Source of the DNA: CAZBMJ01 sp964493205
Lineage (GTDB): Bacteria; Myxococcota; UBA727; JABDBI01
DNA: 64,000 bases
Direction: 5' to 3'
NCBI GenBank assembly: GCA_964493205.1
Contig: CAZBMJ010000001.1
Location: 139,337 to 203,336 of the forward strand
Part shown: positions 41,970-50,669 of the stretch, one piece after another
How the letters are laid out: each line of letters starts with the position of its first letter
Numbering within the stretch: position 1 is the first letter of the stretch
Notes under the pieces: generated by a model
The model's database searches: none
What the model saw: only the letters and a program-made list of their open reading frames with translations
Told to the model about the DNA's origin: nothing
Translations under genes and position numbers: made by a program

Positions 41970-43708
41970 TGATACTAAACTTTATGTCTATTAATTCTTT
42001 GATTCAAATTGTGCTTTATTTTGTTATTCTATTTCTTTTAGCAAAGCCTTTGGGGCTTTATATGGCTAAAGTTTACTCTGGTGAAAAATTTTTTTTATCG
42101 CCTGTTATTAGTCCGTTAGAAAATTTATTTTATAAACTAATTGGTACTAAAAATATTTTAGAAAATATGAGTTGGAAAAAATATGCTGGAACTATAATTA
42201 TTTTCAGCTTTTTTGGCTTTTTATTACTTTTTGTTTTATTAAGCTTTCAAGCATTTTTGCCTCTTAATCCTCAAAGCTTATCTAATTTATCGCCAGATTT
42301 AGCCTTTAATACGGCTATTAGTTTTATTAGCAATACCAATTGGCAGGCTTACGCTGGTGAATCGAGCTTGAGCTATTTTAGCCAAATGTTTGGCTTAAGC
42401 GTGCAAAATTTTGTTTCTGCAGCTGTAGGTATGGCTGTCTTAATAGCTTTGATTCGTGGGATAGTACAAAAAAATTCTTTAGGAATAGGTAATTTTTGGG
42501 TAGATTTTACAAAAAGCATTCTTTATATTCTTTTGCCGTTATCGTTAGTATTAACTCTTTTATTAGGCTCTCAAGGAGTGGTACAAACTTTTTCTGATTA
42601 TGCTCAAGCAACATTGCTAGATTCGCAAACAAAAGCTACTCAAATCATAGCGTTGGGCCCTGTCGCATCTCAAGTTGCTATTAAGCAATTGGGGACAAAT
42701 GGTGGAGGCTTTTTTAATGCAAACTCTGCTCATCCATTGGAAAATCCCACGCCATTTTCTAATTTTTTACAAATGCTTGCCATACTTCTGATACCGGCTG
42801 CATTGTGTTATACTTTTGGGCAAATGGTGGGGGATAAAAGCCAAGGGACCTCACTGTTTAAAGTGATGACCATTATTTTTATACCATTATTATTATTTGC
42901 TTTTTATCAAGAGCAGGCAATAAATCCTAAGCTTAAGGCTATGCATATTGATCAATCAATAAATAGTCTTCAAGCTGGGGGAAATATGGAAGGCAAAGAA
43001 AACCGTTTTGGCATTGTAAATTCTGTATTATGGGCTGCTGCCACTACTGCAGCATCAAGTGGCTCTGTTAATTCCACACATTCATCATATACACCCCTTG
43101 GAGGATTAGTACCTCTTGTATTAATGCAATTTGGCGAAGTTATTTATGGTGGTGTAGGCTCTGGATTATATGGGATTCTCATGTTTCTTATAATCACAGT
43201 TTTTATTGTGGGCCTGATGGTTGGAAGAACGCCTGAGTATATGAATAAAAAAATACAAGCTTTTGAAGTAAAAATGGCTTGTGTGGTTATTTTAATTCCT
43301 TGCTTCACTATACTACTAGGTAGCGCTTTAGCGTTAATGAGCGAAACTGGACAAAAAAGCATTTTAAATCCAGGCCCACATGGTTTTAGTGAAATTTTAT
43401 ATGCTCTGACTTCCGCTAGCAATAACAATGGTAGCGCTTTTGCAGGCTTGTCCGCGAATAATCCATTTTTTAATATTTTATTAGGGTTTTGTATGTTGTT
43501 TGGCCGATTTTGGGTAATCATTCCTGTTTTAGCCATAGCGGGGTCTCTTGCACAAAAAAATACTGTAGCTCCATCTGTTGGCACCATGCCAACCAATACA
43601 CTTTTATTTATTTTAGTATTGATGGCGACCATAGTTTTAATTGGCGTATTAACTTTTGTACCAGCTTTGGCGCTAGGCCCAATCGCTGAATATTTTAGTA
43701 TTGGATAA
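41969..43708 (+). CDS. kdpA: Potassium-transporting ATPase subunit A
   Basis: A 579-aa channel-like subunit starting at ATG 41969, translationally coupled to kdpF. Selectivity-filter regions are visible: TNGGGFFNANSAHPLENPTP, GESSLSYFSQM, and SNNNGSAFAGL. KdpA belongs to the K+ channel-derived SKT superfamily and passes K+ to KdpB. Confidence 0.96.
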   Translation: MILNFMSINSLIQIVLYFVILFLLAKPLGLYMAKVYSGEKFFLSPVISPLENLFYKLIGTKNILENMSWKKYAGTIIIFSFFGFLLLFVLLSFQAFLPLNPQSLSNLSPDLAFNTAISFISNTNWQAYAGESSLSYFSQMFGLSVQNFVSAAVGMAVLIALIRGIVQKNSLGIGNFWVDFTKSILYILLPLSLVLTLLLGSQGVVQTFSDYAQATLLDSQTKATQIIALGPVASQVAIKQLGTNGGGFFNANSAHPLENPTPFSNFLQMLAILLIPAALCYTFGQMVGDKSQGTSLFKVMTIIFIPLLLFAFYQEQAINPKLKAMHIDQSINSLQAGGNMEGKENRFGIVNSVLWAAATTAASSGSVNSTHSSYTPLGGLVPLVLMQFGEVIYGGVGSGLYGILMFLIITVFIVGLMVGRTPEYMNKKIQAFEVKMACVVILIPCFTILLGSALALMSETGQKSILNPGPHGFSEILYALTSASNNNGSAFAGLSANNPFFNILLGFCMLFGRFWVIIPVLAIAGSLAQKNTVAPSVGTMPTNTLLFILVLMATIVLIGVLTFVPALALGPIAEYFSIG

Positions 43709-43717
43709 AGGTAATCT

Positions 43718-45760
43718 ATGTCTAAATCACATCTTTTTGATGCATTTATAAAATCTTTTGTGCGTTTAAAGTTTAGTTATCAAATACGTAATCCAGTAAT
43801 GTTTTTAGTTTTTATTGGGGCACTTTTTATGAGTGGTATTTTTGTAAAAGAAATATTTGTCTCAACACAAGAGCCCTTATGGTTTATTGGACATATAACT
43901 TTTTGGTTATGGTTTACGGTGATTTTTGCGAACTTTGCTGAGGCTATTGCTCAAAGTAAAGGCAAAGCTCAGGCTGATTCATTAAAAAAATCTCGCATAG
44001 ATTTATTAGCAAAGAAGCTTGATAATCCTCAAAATATGAGTTCTTTTAAAGAAGTTTCAGCTAATTCTTTAAGAAAAAGTGATTATGTTTTGGTACAAGC
44101 AGGTGATTTTATACCAGCTGATGGCCAAATAGTTAACGGTATAGCCTCCATCGACGAAAGTGCTATTACTGGCGAATCTGCTCCTGTTATACGTGAGTCT
44201 GGTGGTGATAGAGATGCTGCCACTGGTGGTACGCGAGTTTTATCTGATTGGATTATTATAAAAGTTAGTTCTAATCCTGGAGAATCTTTTCTTGATAAAA
44301 TGATTGGATTAATAGAATCTGCTAATCGTCAAAAAACACCCAACGAGATTGCTCTTTGTATACTTTTAGCAGCCATGAGTATTATATTTCTTTTAGTTTG
44401 CACAGCGCTGCTTCCTTACTCTATTTTTAGCATTGAAACTACTGGCTTTGGTAAAGAAATTAGTATGACCGTACTTATAGCTTTATTGATTTGCCTTGCG
44501 CCTACTACTATTGGTGGGCTTATTTCAGCTATAGGTATTTCAGGAATGCAAAGATTGGTTAAAGAAAATGTTATAGCTACTTCTGCTCGTGCTATTGAAG
44601 CTGCTGGTGATGTAAATATATTATTGCTTGATAAAACAGGGACTATTACTTTTGGTAATAGGCAAGCAGTGGAGTTTTATCCAGCAGCAGACGTTGATAT
44701 AAAAGAAATGGCACAAGCAGCCCAGTTGTCTTCTTTTGCAGACGACACTCCAGAGGGCAAAAGTATTGTAGCTCTAGCTTGCTTTAAATATGGTATTGCG
44801 GCTAAAGATTTAGCAAACTTAAATGCTACTTTTATACCATTTAGTGCTGAAAAAAGAGTGAGCGGCATAGTTATAAACGATCGTCATATTTTAAAAGGCG
44901 CAAGTGACGCAATTATTGAAGTAATAAAAACAAAAAAAGGCACAGTGCCACAAGATACTCTAAAGCAAATTGAAAATATTTCTCGTGGAGGTGGAACTCC
45001 GCTGATGGTGAGTGATAATAATAGGGTATTGGGAGTAATTTATCTAAAAGACGTAGTAAAACCTGATATTAAGCAAAGACTAGCAGAGCTTAGAAAAATA
45101 GGTATTAAAAGCATTATGATTACTGGAGATAATCCTCTTACAGCTGCAGCTATTGCCAGCGAAGCGGGCGTGGATGATTTTATTGCTCAGGCAACTCCAG
45201 AAGCAAAGCTAAAATATATACGTGAAGCTCAAAGTGGTGGAGAAATGGTGGCTATGGTTGGTGATGGCACAAACGATGCCCCAGCGCTAGCTCAATCTGA
45301 TGTCGCAGTAGTCATGAATTCAGGTACTCAAACAGCTAAAGAAGCTGGTAATATGATCGATCTAGATTCAGACCCCACAAAGCTGATTGAAATTGTTAGA
45401 ATTGCCAAACAACTACTTATTACTCGTGGAATAATCACCACTTTTAGTATAAGCAATGATTTAGCAAAGTATTTTGCTATAATTCCTGCGGCATTTGCAA
45501 GCTGTTATCCAGCCTTATTTAAACTTAATGTTATGGGACTAGCAACGCCTTATAGCGCCATTCTTTCTGCGGTAATTTTTAATGCTCTTATTATTATAGC
45601 TCTTATCCCTTTAGCTGTTAAGGGTGTTAATTATAGCCCAGAAAGTGCATCGGTCATGCTTAGAAAAAATATTTTAATATATGGCCTTGGTGGTGTAATA
45701 GTGCCATTTATAGGTATTAAGCTCATAGATATAATAATTAGCAGCGTAGGCTTAGCGTAA
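43718..45760 (+). CDS. kdpB: Potassium-transporting ATPase ATP-binding subunit B
   Basis: A 680-aa P-type ATPase: actuator motif TGES (ITGESAPV), phosphorylation Asp in DKTGTIT, hinge GDGTNDAPAL, and the KdpB-specific LLICLAPTTIGGL in the membrane domain. ATP hydrolysis here drives K+ through KdpA. A GGT-type ribosome site precedes the ATG; 9 bp after kdpA. Confidence 0.96.
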   Translation: MSKSHLFDAFIKSFVRLKFSYQIRNPVMFLVFIGALFMSGIFVKEIFVSTQEPLWFIGHITFWLWFTVIFANFAEAIAQSKGKAQADSLKKSRIDLLAKKLDNPQNMSSFKEVSANSLRKSDYVLVQAGDFIPADGQIVNGIASIDESAITGESAPVIRESGGDRDAATGGTRVLSDWIIIKVSSNPGESFLDKMIGLIESANRQKTPNEIALCILLAAMSIIFLLVCTALLPYSIFSIETTGFGKEISMTVLIALLICLAPTTIGGLISAIGISGMQRLVKENVIATSARAIEAAGDVNILLLDKTGTITFGNRQAVEFYPAADVDIKEMAQAAQLSSFADDTPEGKSIVALACFKYGIAAKDLANLNATFIPFSAEKRVSGIVINDRHILKGASDAIIEVIKTKKGTVPQDTLKQIENISRGGGTPLMVSDNNRVLGVIYLKDVVKPDIKQRLAELRKIGIKSIMITGDNPLTAAAIASEAGVDDFIAQATPEAKLKYIREAQSGGEMVAMVGDGTNDAPALAQSDVAVVMNSGTQTAKEAGNMIDLDSDPTKLIEIVRIAKQLLITRGIITTFSISNDLAKYFAIIPAAFASCYPALFKLNVMGLATPYSAILSAVIFNALIIIALIPLAVKGVNYSPESASVMLRKNILIYGLGGVIVPFIGIKLIDIIISSVGLA

Positions 45761-45771
45761 GGATATTTTGT

Positions 45772-46323
45772 ATGACCTCAATTGTTTCATCTGTTAGACC
45801 AGCTATTGTTATGCTCTTATTATGCAGTGTTTTGTTTGGTTTAGTTTATCCTTTTGTTTCAACGATAACTCTACAGTTGTTATTTTTTGATAAGGCAGAA
45901 GGAAGTTTAATCAAAAATAGTGATGGGGGTATTTTAGGTTCTACTTTAATCGGTCAAGAATTTATAAGCGATAAATATTTTTGGAGCAGGCTATCAGCTA
46001 GTTCTTATAAGCCTTTAGGATCTGGTGGATCTAATTTAAGTATAGATAATCCTGCTCTTATTAATTTAATAAAACAGCGCAAAGCTCATGAAAAACCTAT
46101 TCCTATAGATTTGGTTACGGCTTCTGCTTCAGGTCTTGATCCTCACATAAGTATAGCTTCTGCTTGGTATCAATTAAATCGAGTTGCTCAAGCTAGAAAT
46201 ATGAGTAAGGAAGAGCTTCGTAACATAATACAAAAATTTATTGAGCCTAGGCAATTTGGAATTTTAGGAGAACCTATTGTAAATGTATTAAAGCTTAATT
46301 TAGCTCTAGATAAAAAAATTTAA
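45772..46323 (+). CDS. kdpC: Potassium-transporting ATPase subunit C
   Basis: A 183-aa subunit with one N-terminal transmembrane helix (~10-32) and the periplasmic domain containing GSTLIGQEF, FWSRLSA, and the family signature TASASGLDPHIS. It aids ATP binding in the Kdp complex. Normal length and order. Confidence 0.95.
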   Translation: MTSIVSSVRPAIVMLLLCSVLFGLVYPFVSTITLQLLFFDKAEGSLIKNSDGGILGSTLIGQEFISDKYFWSRLSASSYKPLGSGGSNLSIDNPALINLIKQRKAHEKPIPIDLVTASASGLDPHISIASAWYQLNRVAQARNMSKEELRNIIQKFIEPRQFGILGEPIVNVLKLNLALDKKI

Positions 46324-46335
46324 TGAGGAGTTATT

Positions 46336-48276
46336 TTGCGCCCAAATCCAGATAGCTTATTAAATTTAATAGAGCGAGATGAAAGCCTTAGTTCAAAAGG
46401 CAGACTAAAAATATTTTTTGGTGCATGCGCAGGCGTGGGTAAAACATATGCCATGTTAGCTCAAGCTCAACGTAAATTTAATGATGGCCTTAACGTTGTT
46501 ATAGGTATTGTTGAAACTCATGGGAGAACAGAAACGGCTGCACTCCTTAAGGGAATACCAATTATTCCCACTAAAGAAACCATCTATCGAGGTGTTAGTC
46601 TTAAGGAATTTGATTTACAGGCAGCTATAGAACTTAAGCCTTCTTTAATACTAGTAGATGAACTTGCTCATACCAATGCTTTTGGATCTAGGCATCCCAA
46701 AAGATGGCAAGATGTACAAGAATTATTAAACGCGGGAATAGACGTCTATACTACGCTCAATGTTCAGCATCTTGAGAGTGTTAACGACATGGTCGCTAAA
46801 ATTACGGGGGTGACCATATATGAAACAGTTCCGGATAATATTTTTGATAAAGCCAACGAAATATTGATAATAGATATTTCAGCTGAAGAGCTTATCAAGC
46901 GATTACAAGATGGTAAAATTTATATAGCTGAAGGCGCTAATAAACATGCTTTTGAAAATTTCTTTAAAAAACCAAATATTATAGCTTTGCGTGAAATAGC
47001 TCTGCGTAGAATGGCTGATAGAGTAGATGCAGAAGGAGATGTCTTAACTGCAGCTCAAGGGCAAAAAGAGTCACAGCTTGGACAAAAAATATTAGTTTGT
47101 GTAGGGCACGATAAGCTTTCTACTCAAGTTATTAGACATGCTAAAAGACATGCACTTCGAACAAAAGCTCCATGGTACGTAGTGTATATAGAAACTGATC
47201 GGCATGAGAGGCTTAAAGAAAAATCTAAGCTTATAGTAGAACAAAATTTACGCTTAGCTGAACAAATGGGTGCTCAAATAGTACGTATTGTAGGGAGCAA
47301 TGCTTCTGAAGAAGTATTAAATTACGCTCGAGAACACGGTTTTACTCGCATTATGTTGGGACACAAGTATAGAAATTTAATTAATCGTATTTTTATTACT
47401 AGTTTATCTTCTAATCTAATTAATAATGGATATGGGTTTGAAATAAGCATTGTTACTGAAAAAATGCCTAAAGAGTCTGATAAAATATATAAACATTTTT
47501 TTAGTTATTATTTTGGTAAACCTGCTGATTATGTTTTGGCTATATTTATTCTTTTTTTAGCTACATTAATAGGTCTTCCTTTTCGCGAAATGATCAATTT
47601 TACTAATTTGAGTATGATTTATTTAACTGCAATAGTAATAATTGCGGCCAAATTAGGTACTGGTCCTTCAATTATTACCTCAGTTCTAAGCGTGCTATTT
47701 TTTAATTTCTTTTTTGGAAAACCTTATTATAGCTTTGAGGTTCACGAAAAAAGTCATTATTTGAATTTTTTAGTAATGCTTTTTGCAAGTTTAATTATTG
47801 GTTCATTGGCTTCAAAATTATCGTTGCAAGCAAAACAAGCTCGCAGAAGAGAAGAAGAAACTAATATTTTTTATGCTTTAACTCGGGAATTATCTAGTGT
47901 AAAAGGCGTAGAAAATATCATAAATGTTGCTTTAAAACACGTTAATCACGCTTTTGATATGAGTTCTGTAATATTTTTGCCACATAGTGACGGTACTCTA
48001 AAGGCTACCCCAAAAGATTCACTTTCTTGTTCTTTAAAAGAAGAAAGCGTAGCTCATTGGGTTTTTAAAAACGGTGAAATTGCTGGAAGAAATACGGATA
48101 CTTTGCCTAGTGTCAGGGGCATTTATGTAGCTTTGTCCATAGAAAATAAAATACTAGGTGTGCTTGGCCTAGTACCTCATAAAGATAATTATGATTTTAG
48201 TGGGCATGAAATAGTTCGTTTACAAGCTTTTGCTAGTCTTATTGCTTCTTCATTTGAACGAACGCTTAAAGTTTAA
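46336..48276 (+). CDS. kdpD: KdpD-like osmosensor lacking the histidine kinase domain
   Basis: A 646-aa protein from TTG 46336 with GAGGAG 5 nt upstream. Domain order: KdpD N-terminal domain (~20-230) with Walker A GACAGVGKT and DELAHTN; a universal-stress-protein-like domain (~248-375), the part that binds c-di-AMP in some KdpDs; four transmembrane helices of the DUF4118 type (~395-490); and a GAF domain (~515-640). It ends at SSFERTLKV, just where E. coli KdpD (894 aa) continues into HisKA/HATPase. No kinase fragment and no kdpE follow; a tandem repeat begins right at the stop. Confidence 0.88.
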   Translation: MRPNPDSLLNLIERDESLSSKGRLKIFFGACAGVGKTYAMLAQAQRKFNDGLNVVIGIVETHGRTETAALLKGIPIIPTKETIYRGVSLKEFDLQAAIELKPSLILVDELAHTNAFGSRHPKRWQDVQELLNAGIDVYTTLNVQHLESVNDMVAKITGVTIYETVPDNIFDKANEILIIDISAEELIKRLQDGKIYIAEGANKHAFENFFKKPNIIALREIALRRMADRVDAEGDVLTAAQGQKESQLGQKILVCVGHDKLSTQVIRHAKRHALRTKAPWYVVYIETDRHERLKEKSKLIVEQNLRLAEQMGAQIVRIVGSNASEEVLNYAREHGFTRIMLGHKYRNLINRIFITSLSSNLINNGYGFEISIVTEKMPKESDKIYKHFFSYYFGKPADYVLAIFILFLATLIGLPFREMINFTNLSMIYLTAIVIIAAKLGTGPSIITSVLSVLFFNFFFGKPYYSFEVHEKSHYLNFLVMLFASLIIGSLASKLSLQAKQARRREEETNIFYALTRELSSVKGVENIINVALKHVNHAFDMSSVIFLPHSDGTLKATPKDSLSCSLKEESVAHWVFKNGEIAGRNTDTLPSVRGIYVALSIENKILGVLGLVPHKDNYDFSGHEIVRLQAFASLIASSFERTLKV

Positions 48277-48306
48277 TCACCAAAATGACATTTGCGTTTT
48301 TTGTGA
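48277..48306. repeat. 30-bp direct repeat, unit 1
   Basis: TCACCAAAATGACA followed by TTTGCGTTTTTTGTGA. It begins at the last base of the kdpD stop neighbourhood and recurs identically at 48331. The ends TCAC/GTGA are inverted and, with the A and T runs, allow an imperfect hairpin. Confidence 0.9.
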
Positions 48307-48330
48307 GTAGATTTACTGGTATTTTCTGCA

Positions 48331-48360
48331 TCACCAAAATGACATTTGCGTTTTTTGTGA
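48331..48360. repeat. 30-bp direct repeat, unit 2
   Basis: Identical to 48277-48306, giving a 54-bp period with a 24-bp unique spacer. 54 is a multiple of three, so the minus strand encodes the same decapeptide-like HKKRKCHFGD twice, but that frame has no gene-like features. Confidence 0.9.
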
Positions 48361-48402
48361 TGAGATGATAGTATGCATTTGTGTTTTAGAAGAGGCATAG
48401 CT

Positions 48403-49830
48403 ATGGCATTTATTGGTAGAAAACAAGAATTAAAGCAATTGAATCTCCTGTTAAAAAAAAATACAGCCAGTTTGGTTGTGGTAAAAGGGAGAAGGCGTAT
48501 TGGCAAAAGCCGGTTAATTCAAGAATTTGGAAAAAAAATGAAAATGTATTCATTTTCAGGAATTCCTCCAACTGAAAAAACTACCCATAAAGATCAATTA
48601 AACGAATTTGGCTGGCAATTAGGTAAGGCTTTGGGGGAGCCAGCATTTAAAGATGATGATTGGAATGATTTATTATTGCGCTTAGCGAACCATACCCGCA
48701 AAGGAAAAATATTAATTTTTTTGGATGAGATCTCCTGGATTGCGTCAAAAGATCCTAATTTTTTAGGAAAATTAAAAAATTTTTGGGATTTAGAATTTAA
48801 AAATAACCCAAATCTTATTTTAGTATTATGTGGCTCTGTTTCATCTTGGATCGAAAAAAATATTCTTAGTAGTACGGGTTTTTTAGGAAGAATTTCGCTG
48901 AACTTAACATTAGAAGAATTACCACTCTCAGACTGTAATTTATTTTGGTCGAATACGCGTAAAAATATTAGTTCTTATGAAAAATTTAAAGTTTTATCTG
49001 TTATAGGGGGAGTTCCTAAATATCTTGAAGAAATTCAGCCTAGTCTATCAGCAGAAGAAAATATTAAAAATTTGTGTTTTAATCAAGGAGGCTTGCTTTT
49101 TAATGAGTTTAATCACGTTTTTTCTGATATTTTTTCTAGTCGCAGCGAAATATATAAACGTATTATCCAATGTTTACAGGATGGAACTTATGAATTTGAA
49201 CAAATTTATAAGAAATTAGGTATGGAAAAAAGTGGAGTAGTAAGTGAATATCTAGAAGAACTTATTCAATCTAAATTTGTTCGTCGAGAGCATAGTTGGA
49301 ATCTTAAAGACGGCAAAAAATCTAAGCTAAGTAAATATCGAATTTGTGATAATTATTTGCGATTTTATTTGGCTTGTATTGCTCCAGAGCAAGAGAAAAT
49401 AAAGAATAATATTTTCAGTAATCAATCTTTATTTCATCTTCCAGGTTGGGAAAGCATTATTGGGTTACAGTTTGAAAATTTAGTATTAAATAATCGCCAT
49501 ATAATTAAGGATATTTTATGTATAAAGCCAGAAGATGTTATTTGTGATAATCCATTTTTTCAACATAAAACAATACGGCAATTAGGCTGCCAAATTGATT
49601 ATATGATTCAAACTAGATTTAGTAATTTATTTATCTGTGAAATAAAATTTTCTAAATATCCAGTGAAATACAAAATAATTGATGAAGTTGAGCAAAAAAT
49701 AAAAAATATAAAAACACCGAGACATATTTCATGTCGACCGGTGTTAATTCACGTGAATGGTGTAAATAATAAAGTTATTGAAAGTCGCTATTTTTCTGAA
49801 ATTATTGATTTTAGCCAACTTTTAAGCTGA
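48403..49830 (+). CDS. Archaeal-type AAA ATPase with DUF234/PD-(D/E)XK C-terminal domain
   Basis: A 475-aa protein from the ATG at 48403 (AGAGG upstream; 48373 lacks one). FIGRKQELKQL is the family opening, Walker A GRRRIGKSRL, Walker B ILIFLDEISW, sensor LVLCGSVSSW. A winged helix (~230-300) leads to a C-terminal nuclease-like part with LGCQIDYMIQ and ICEIKFSK, fitting D...ExK. The role of this widespread family is unknown. Its 3' end overlaps the converging VOC gene by 9 nt. Confidence 0.88.
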   Translation: MAFIGRKQELKQLNLLLKKNTASLVVVKGRRRIGKSRLIQEFGKKMKMYSFSGIPPTEKTTHKDQLNEFGWQLGKALGEPAFKDDDWNDLLLRLANHTRKGKILIFLDEISWIASKDPNFLGKLKNFWDLEFKNNPNLILVLCGSVSSWIEKNILSSTGFLGRISLNLTLEELPLSDCNLFWSNTRKNISSYEKFKVLSVIGGVPKYLEEIQPSLSAEENIKNLCFNQGGLLFNEFNHVFSDIFSSRSEIYKRIIQCLQDGTYEFEQIYKKLGMEKSGVVSEYLEELIQSKFVRREHSWNLKDGKKSKLSKYRICDNYLRFYLACIAPEQEKIKNNIFSNQSLFHLPGWESIIGLQFENLVLNNRHIIKDILCIKPEDVICDNPFFQHKTIRQLGCQIDYMIQTRFSNLFICEIKFSKYPVKYKIIDEVEQKIKNIKTPRHISCRPVLIHVNGVNNKVIESRYFSEIIDFSQLLS

Positions 49831-50598
49831 ATACTGAAACAAAGAAAAATGTGCACCTTCAGCATCTTGACAAGCAGCAAAATGTCCCAAACGATGGACA
49901 TCGTAAGGACCAAAATGGACTATACCACCGTTTTTGCTTACATATTCCATGGAGGCTTTAAGGTCATTTACCGTAAAATAAGTTACCCAAGCTGGTGGGC
50001 ATGGCATATCTGGGGAAATTTCCATAAGGCCTGCAATTGGGGTGCCGTCGTCATGTTTTAAGGAGTAATAGGTTTTACCCTCAAACTCTGAAGCTTGTAC
50101 CGACCAATTAAACATTTTGCTATAAAAATCTAGAGCTAGTTTAGGATCATGGGTCATAAGTTCATTCCAGCAACAGGTACCTGCAACTTTATATTGTACA
50201 GCTGCACCTGCATGTCCTTTTTTCTCCCACAAATTAACTACTCCACCACAGGGGTCTTTAATAACTGCCATGCGGCCAGCTTCCATTACATCAAAAGCTG
50301 GTTTTAGTATTTCAGCTTTTAGTTCAAGGGCTTTTGCTACAGCAGTATCGCAATTGTCTACACGAATATATGACGCCCAATGAGGAGGAATGTTCATTTT
50401 TTTTAATTCTTCACTCATAGTAAACATTGCTGCAGCTGGCATATTATTAACCATAGCTGTAATATAGCTACCCATTCCTTCTGGTAATTTTTGCTCGTAG
50501 CAAGTCCACCCCAAAAGGCCCGTATAAAATCCCTTGGCAACCTCGCCAGAATTGGCAGCAAGCTCTGCCCAGCAAAATGAATTCACTTTTGGTTCCAT
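49822..50598 (-). CDS. Two-domain VOC (glyoxalase/bleomycin-resistance superfamily) protein
   Basis: A 258-aa protein from the ATG at 50598 (MEPKVNSFCW), with GGAG 8 nt upstream; an earlier in-frame ATG at 50625 is less likely. It has two VOC repeats: CWAELAANSGEVAKGFYTGLLGW and CWNELMTHDPKLALDFYSKMFNW begin each half, and VIKDPCGGVVNLWE and CQDAEGAHFSLFQ end them with the metal-site Glu/His region. Such tandem VOC proteins (CFP-30B-like) have unsettled function. Confidence 0.85.
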   Translation of the reverse strand: MEPKVNSFCWAELAANSGEVAKGFYTGLLGWTCYEQKLPEGMGSYITAMVNNMPAAAMFTMSEELKKMNIPPHWASYIRVDNCDTAVAKALELKAEILKPAFDVMEAGRMAVIKDPCGGVVNLWEKKGHAGAAVQYKVAGTCCWNELMTHDPKLALDFYSKMFNWSVQASEFEGKTYYSLKHDDGTPIAGLMEISPDMPCPPAWVTYFTVNDLKASMEYVSKNGGIVHFGPYDVHRLGHFAACQDAEGAHFSLFQYSA

Positions 50599-50669
50599 CT
50601 CATTCTCCAACTTAATAGTATGCATACCTAGATTTGTAGCAGGTTAAGTAATATGTTCAATATAAAGTT

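Noticed and set aside
43144..43632. 162-codon minus-strand open frame
   Set aside because: It is antisense to kdpA, whose family match is unambiguous; no start signal or domain.
48277..48360. Two 30-bp repeats with a 24-bp spacer as a CRISPR array
   Set aside because: Only two repeats and one short spacer, AT-rich poly-T composition, and no cas genes in the window.
48273..48506. Minus-strand 77-codon frame containing the repeated peptide HKKRKCHFGD
   Set aside because: It lies over the repeats and the start of the ATPase gene, has no ribosome site, and the peptide repeat follows from the 54-bp DNA period.
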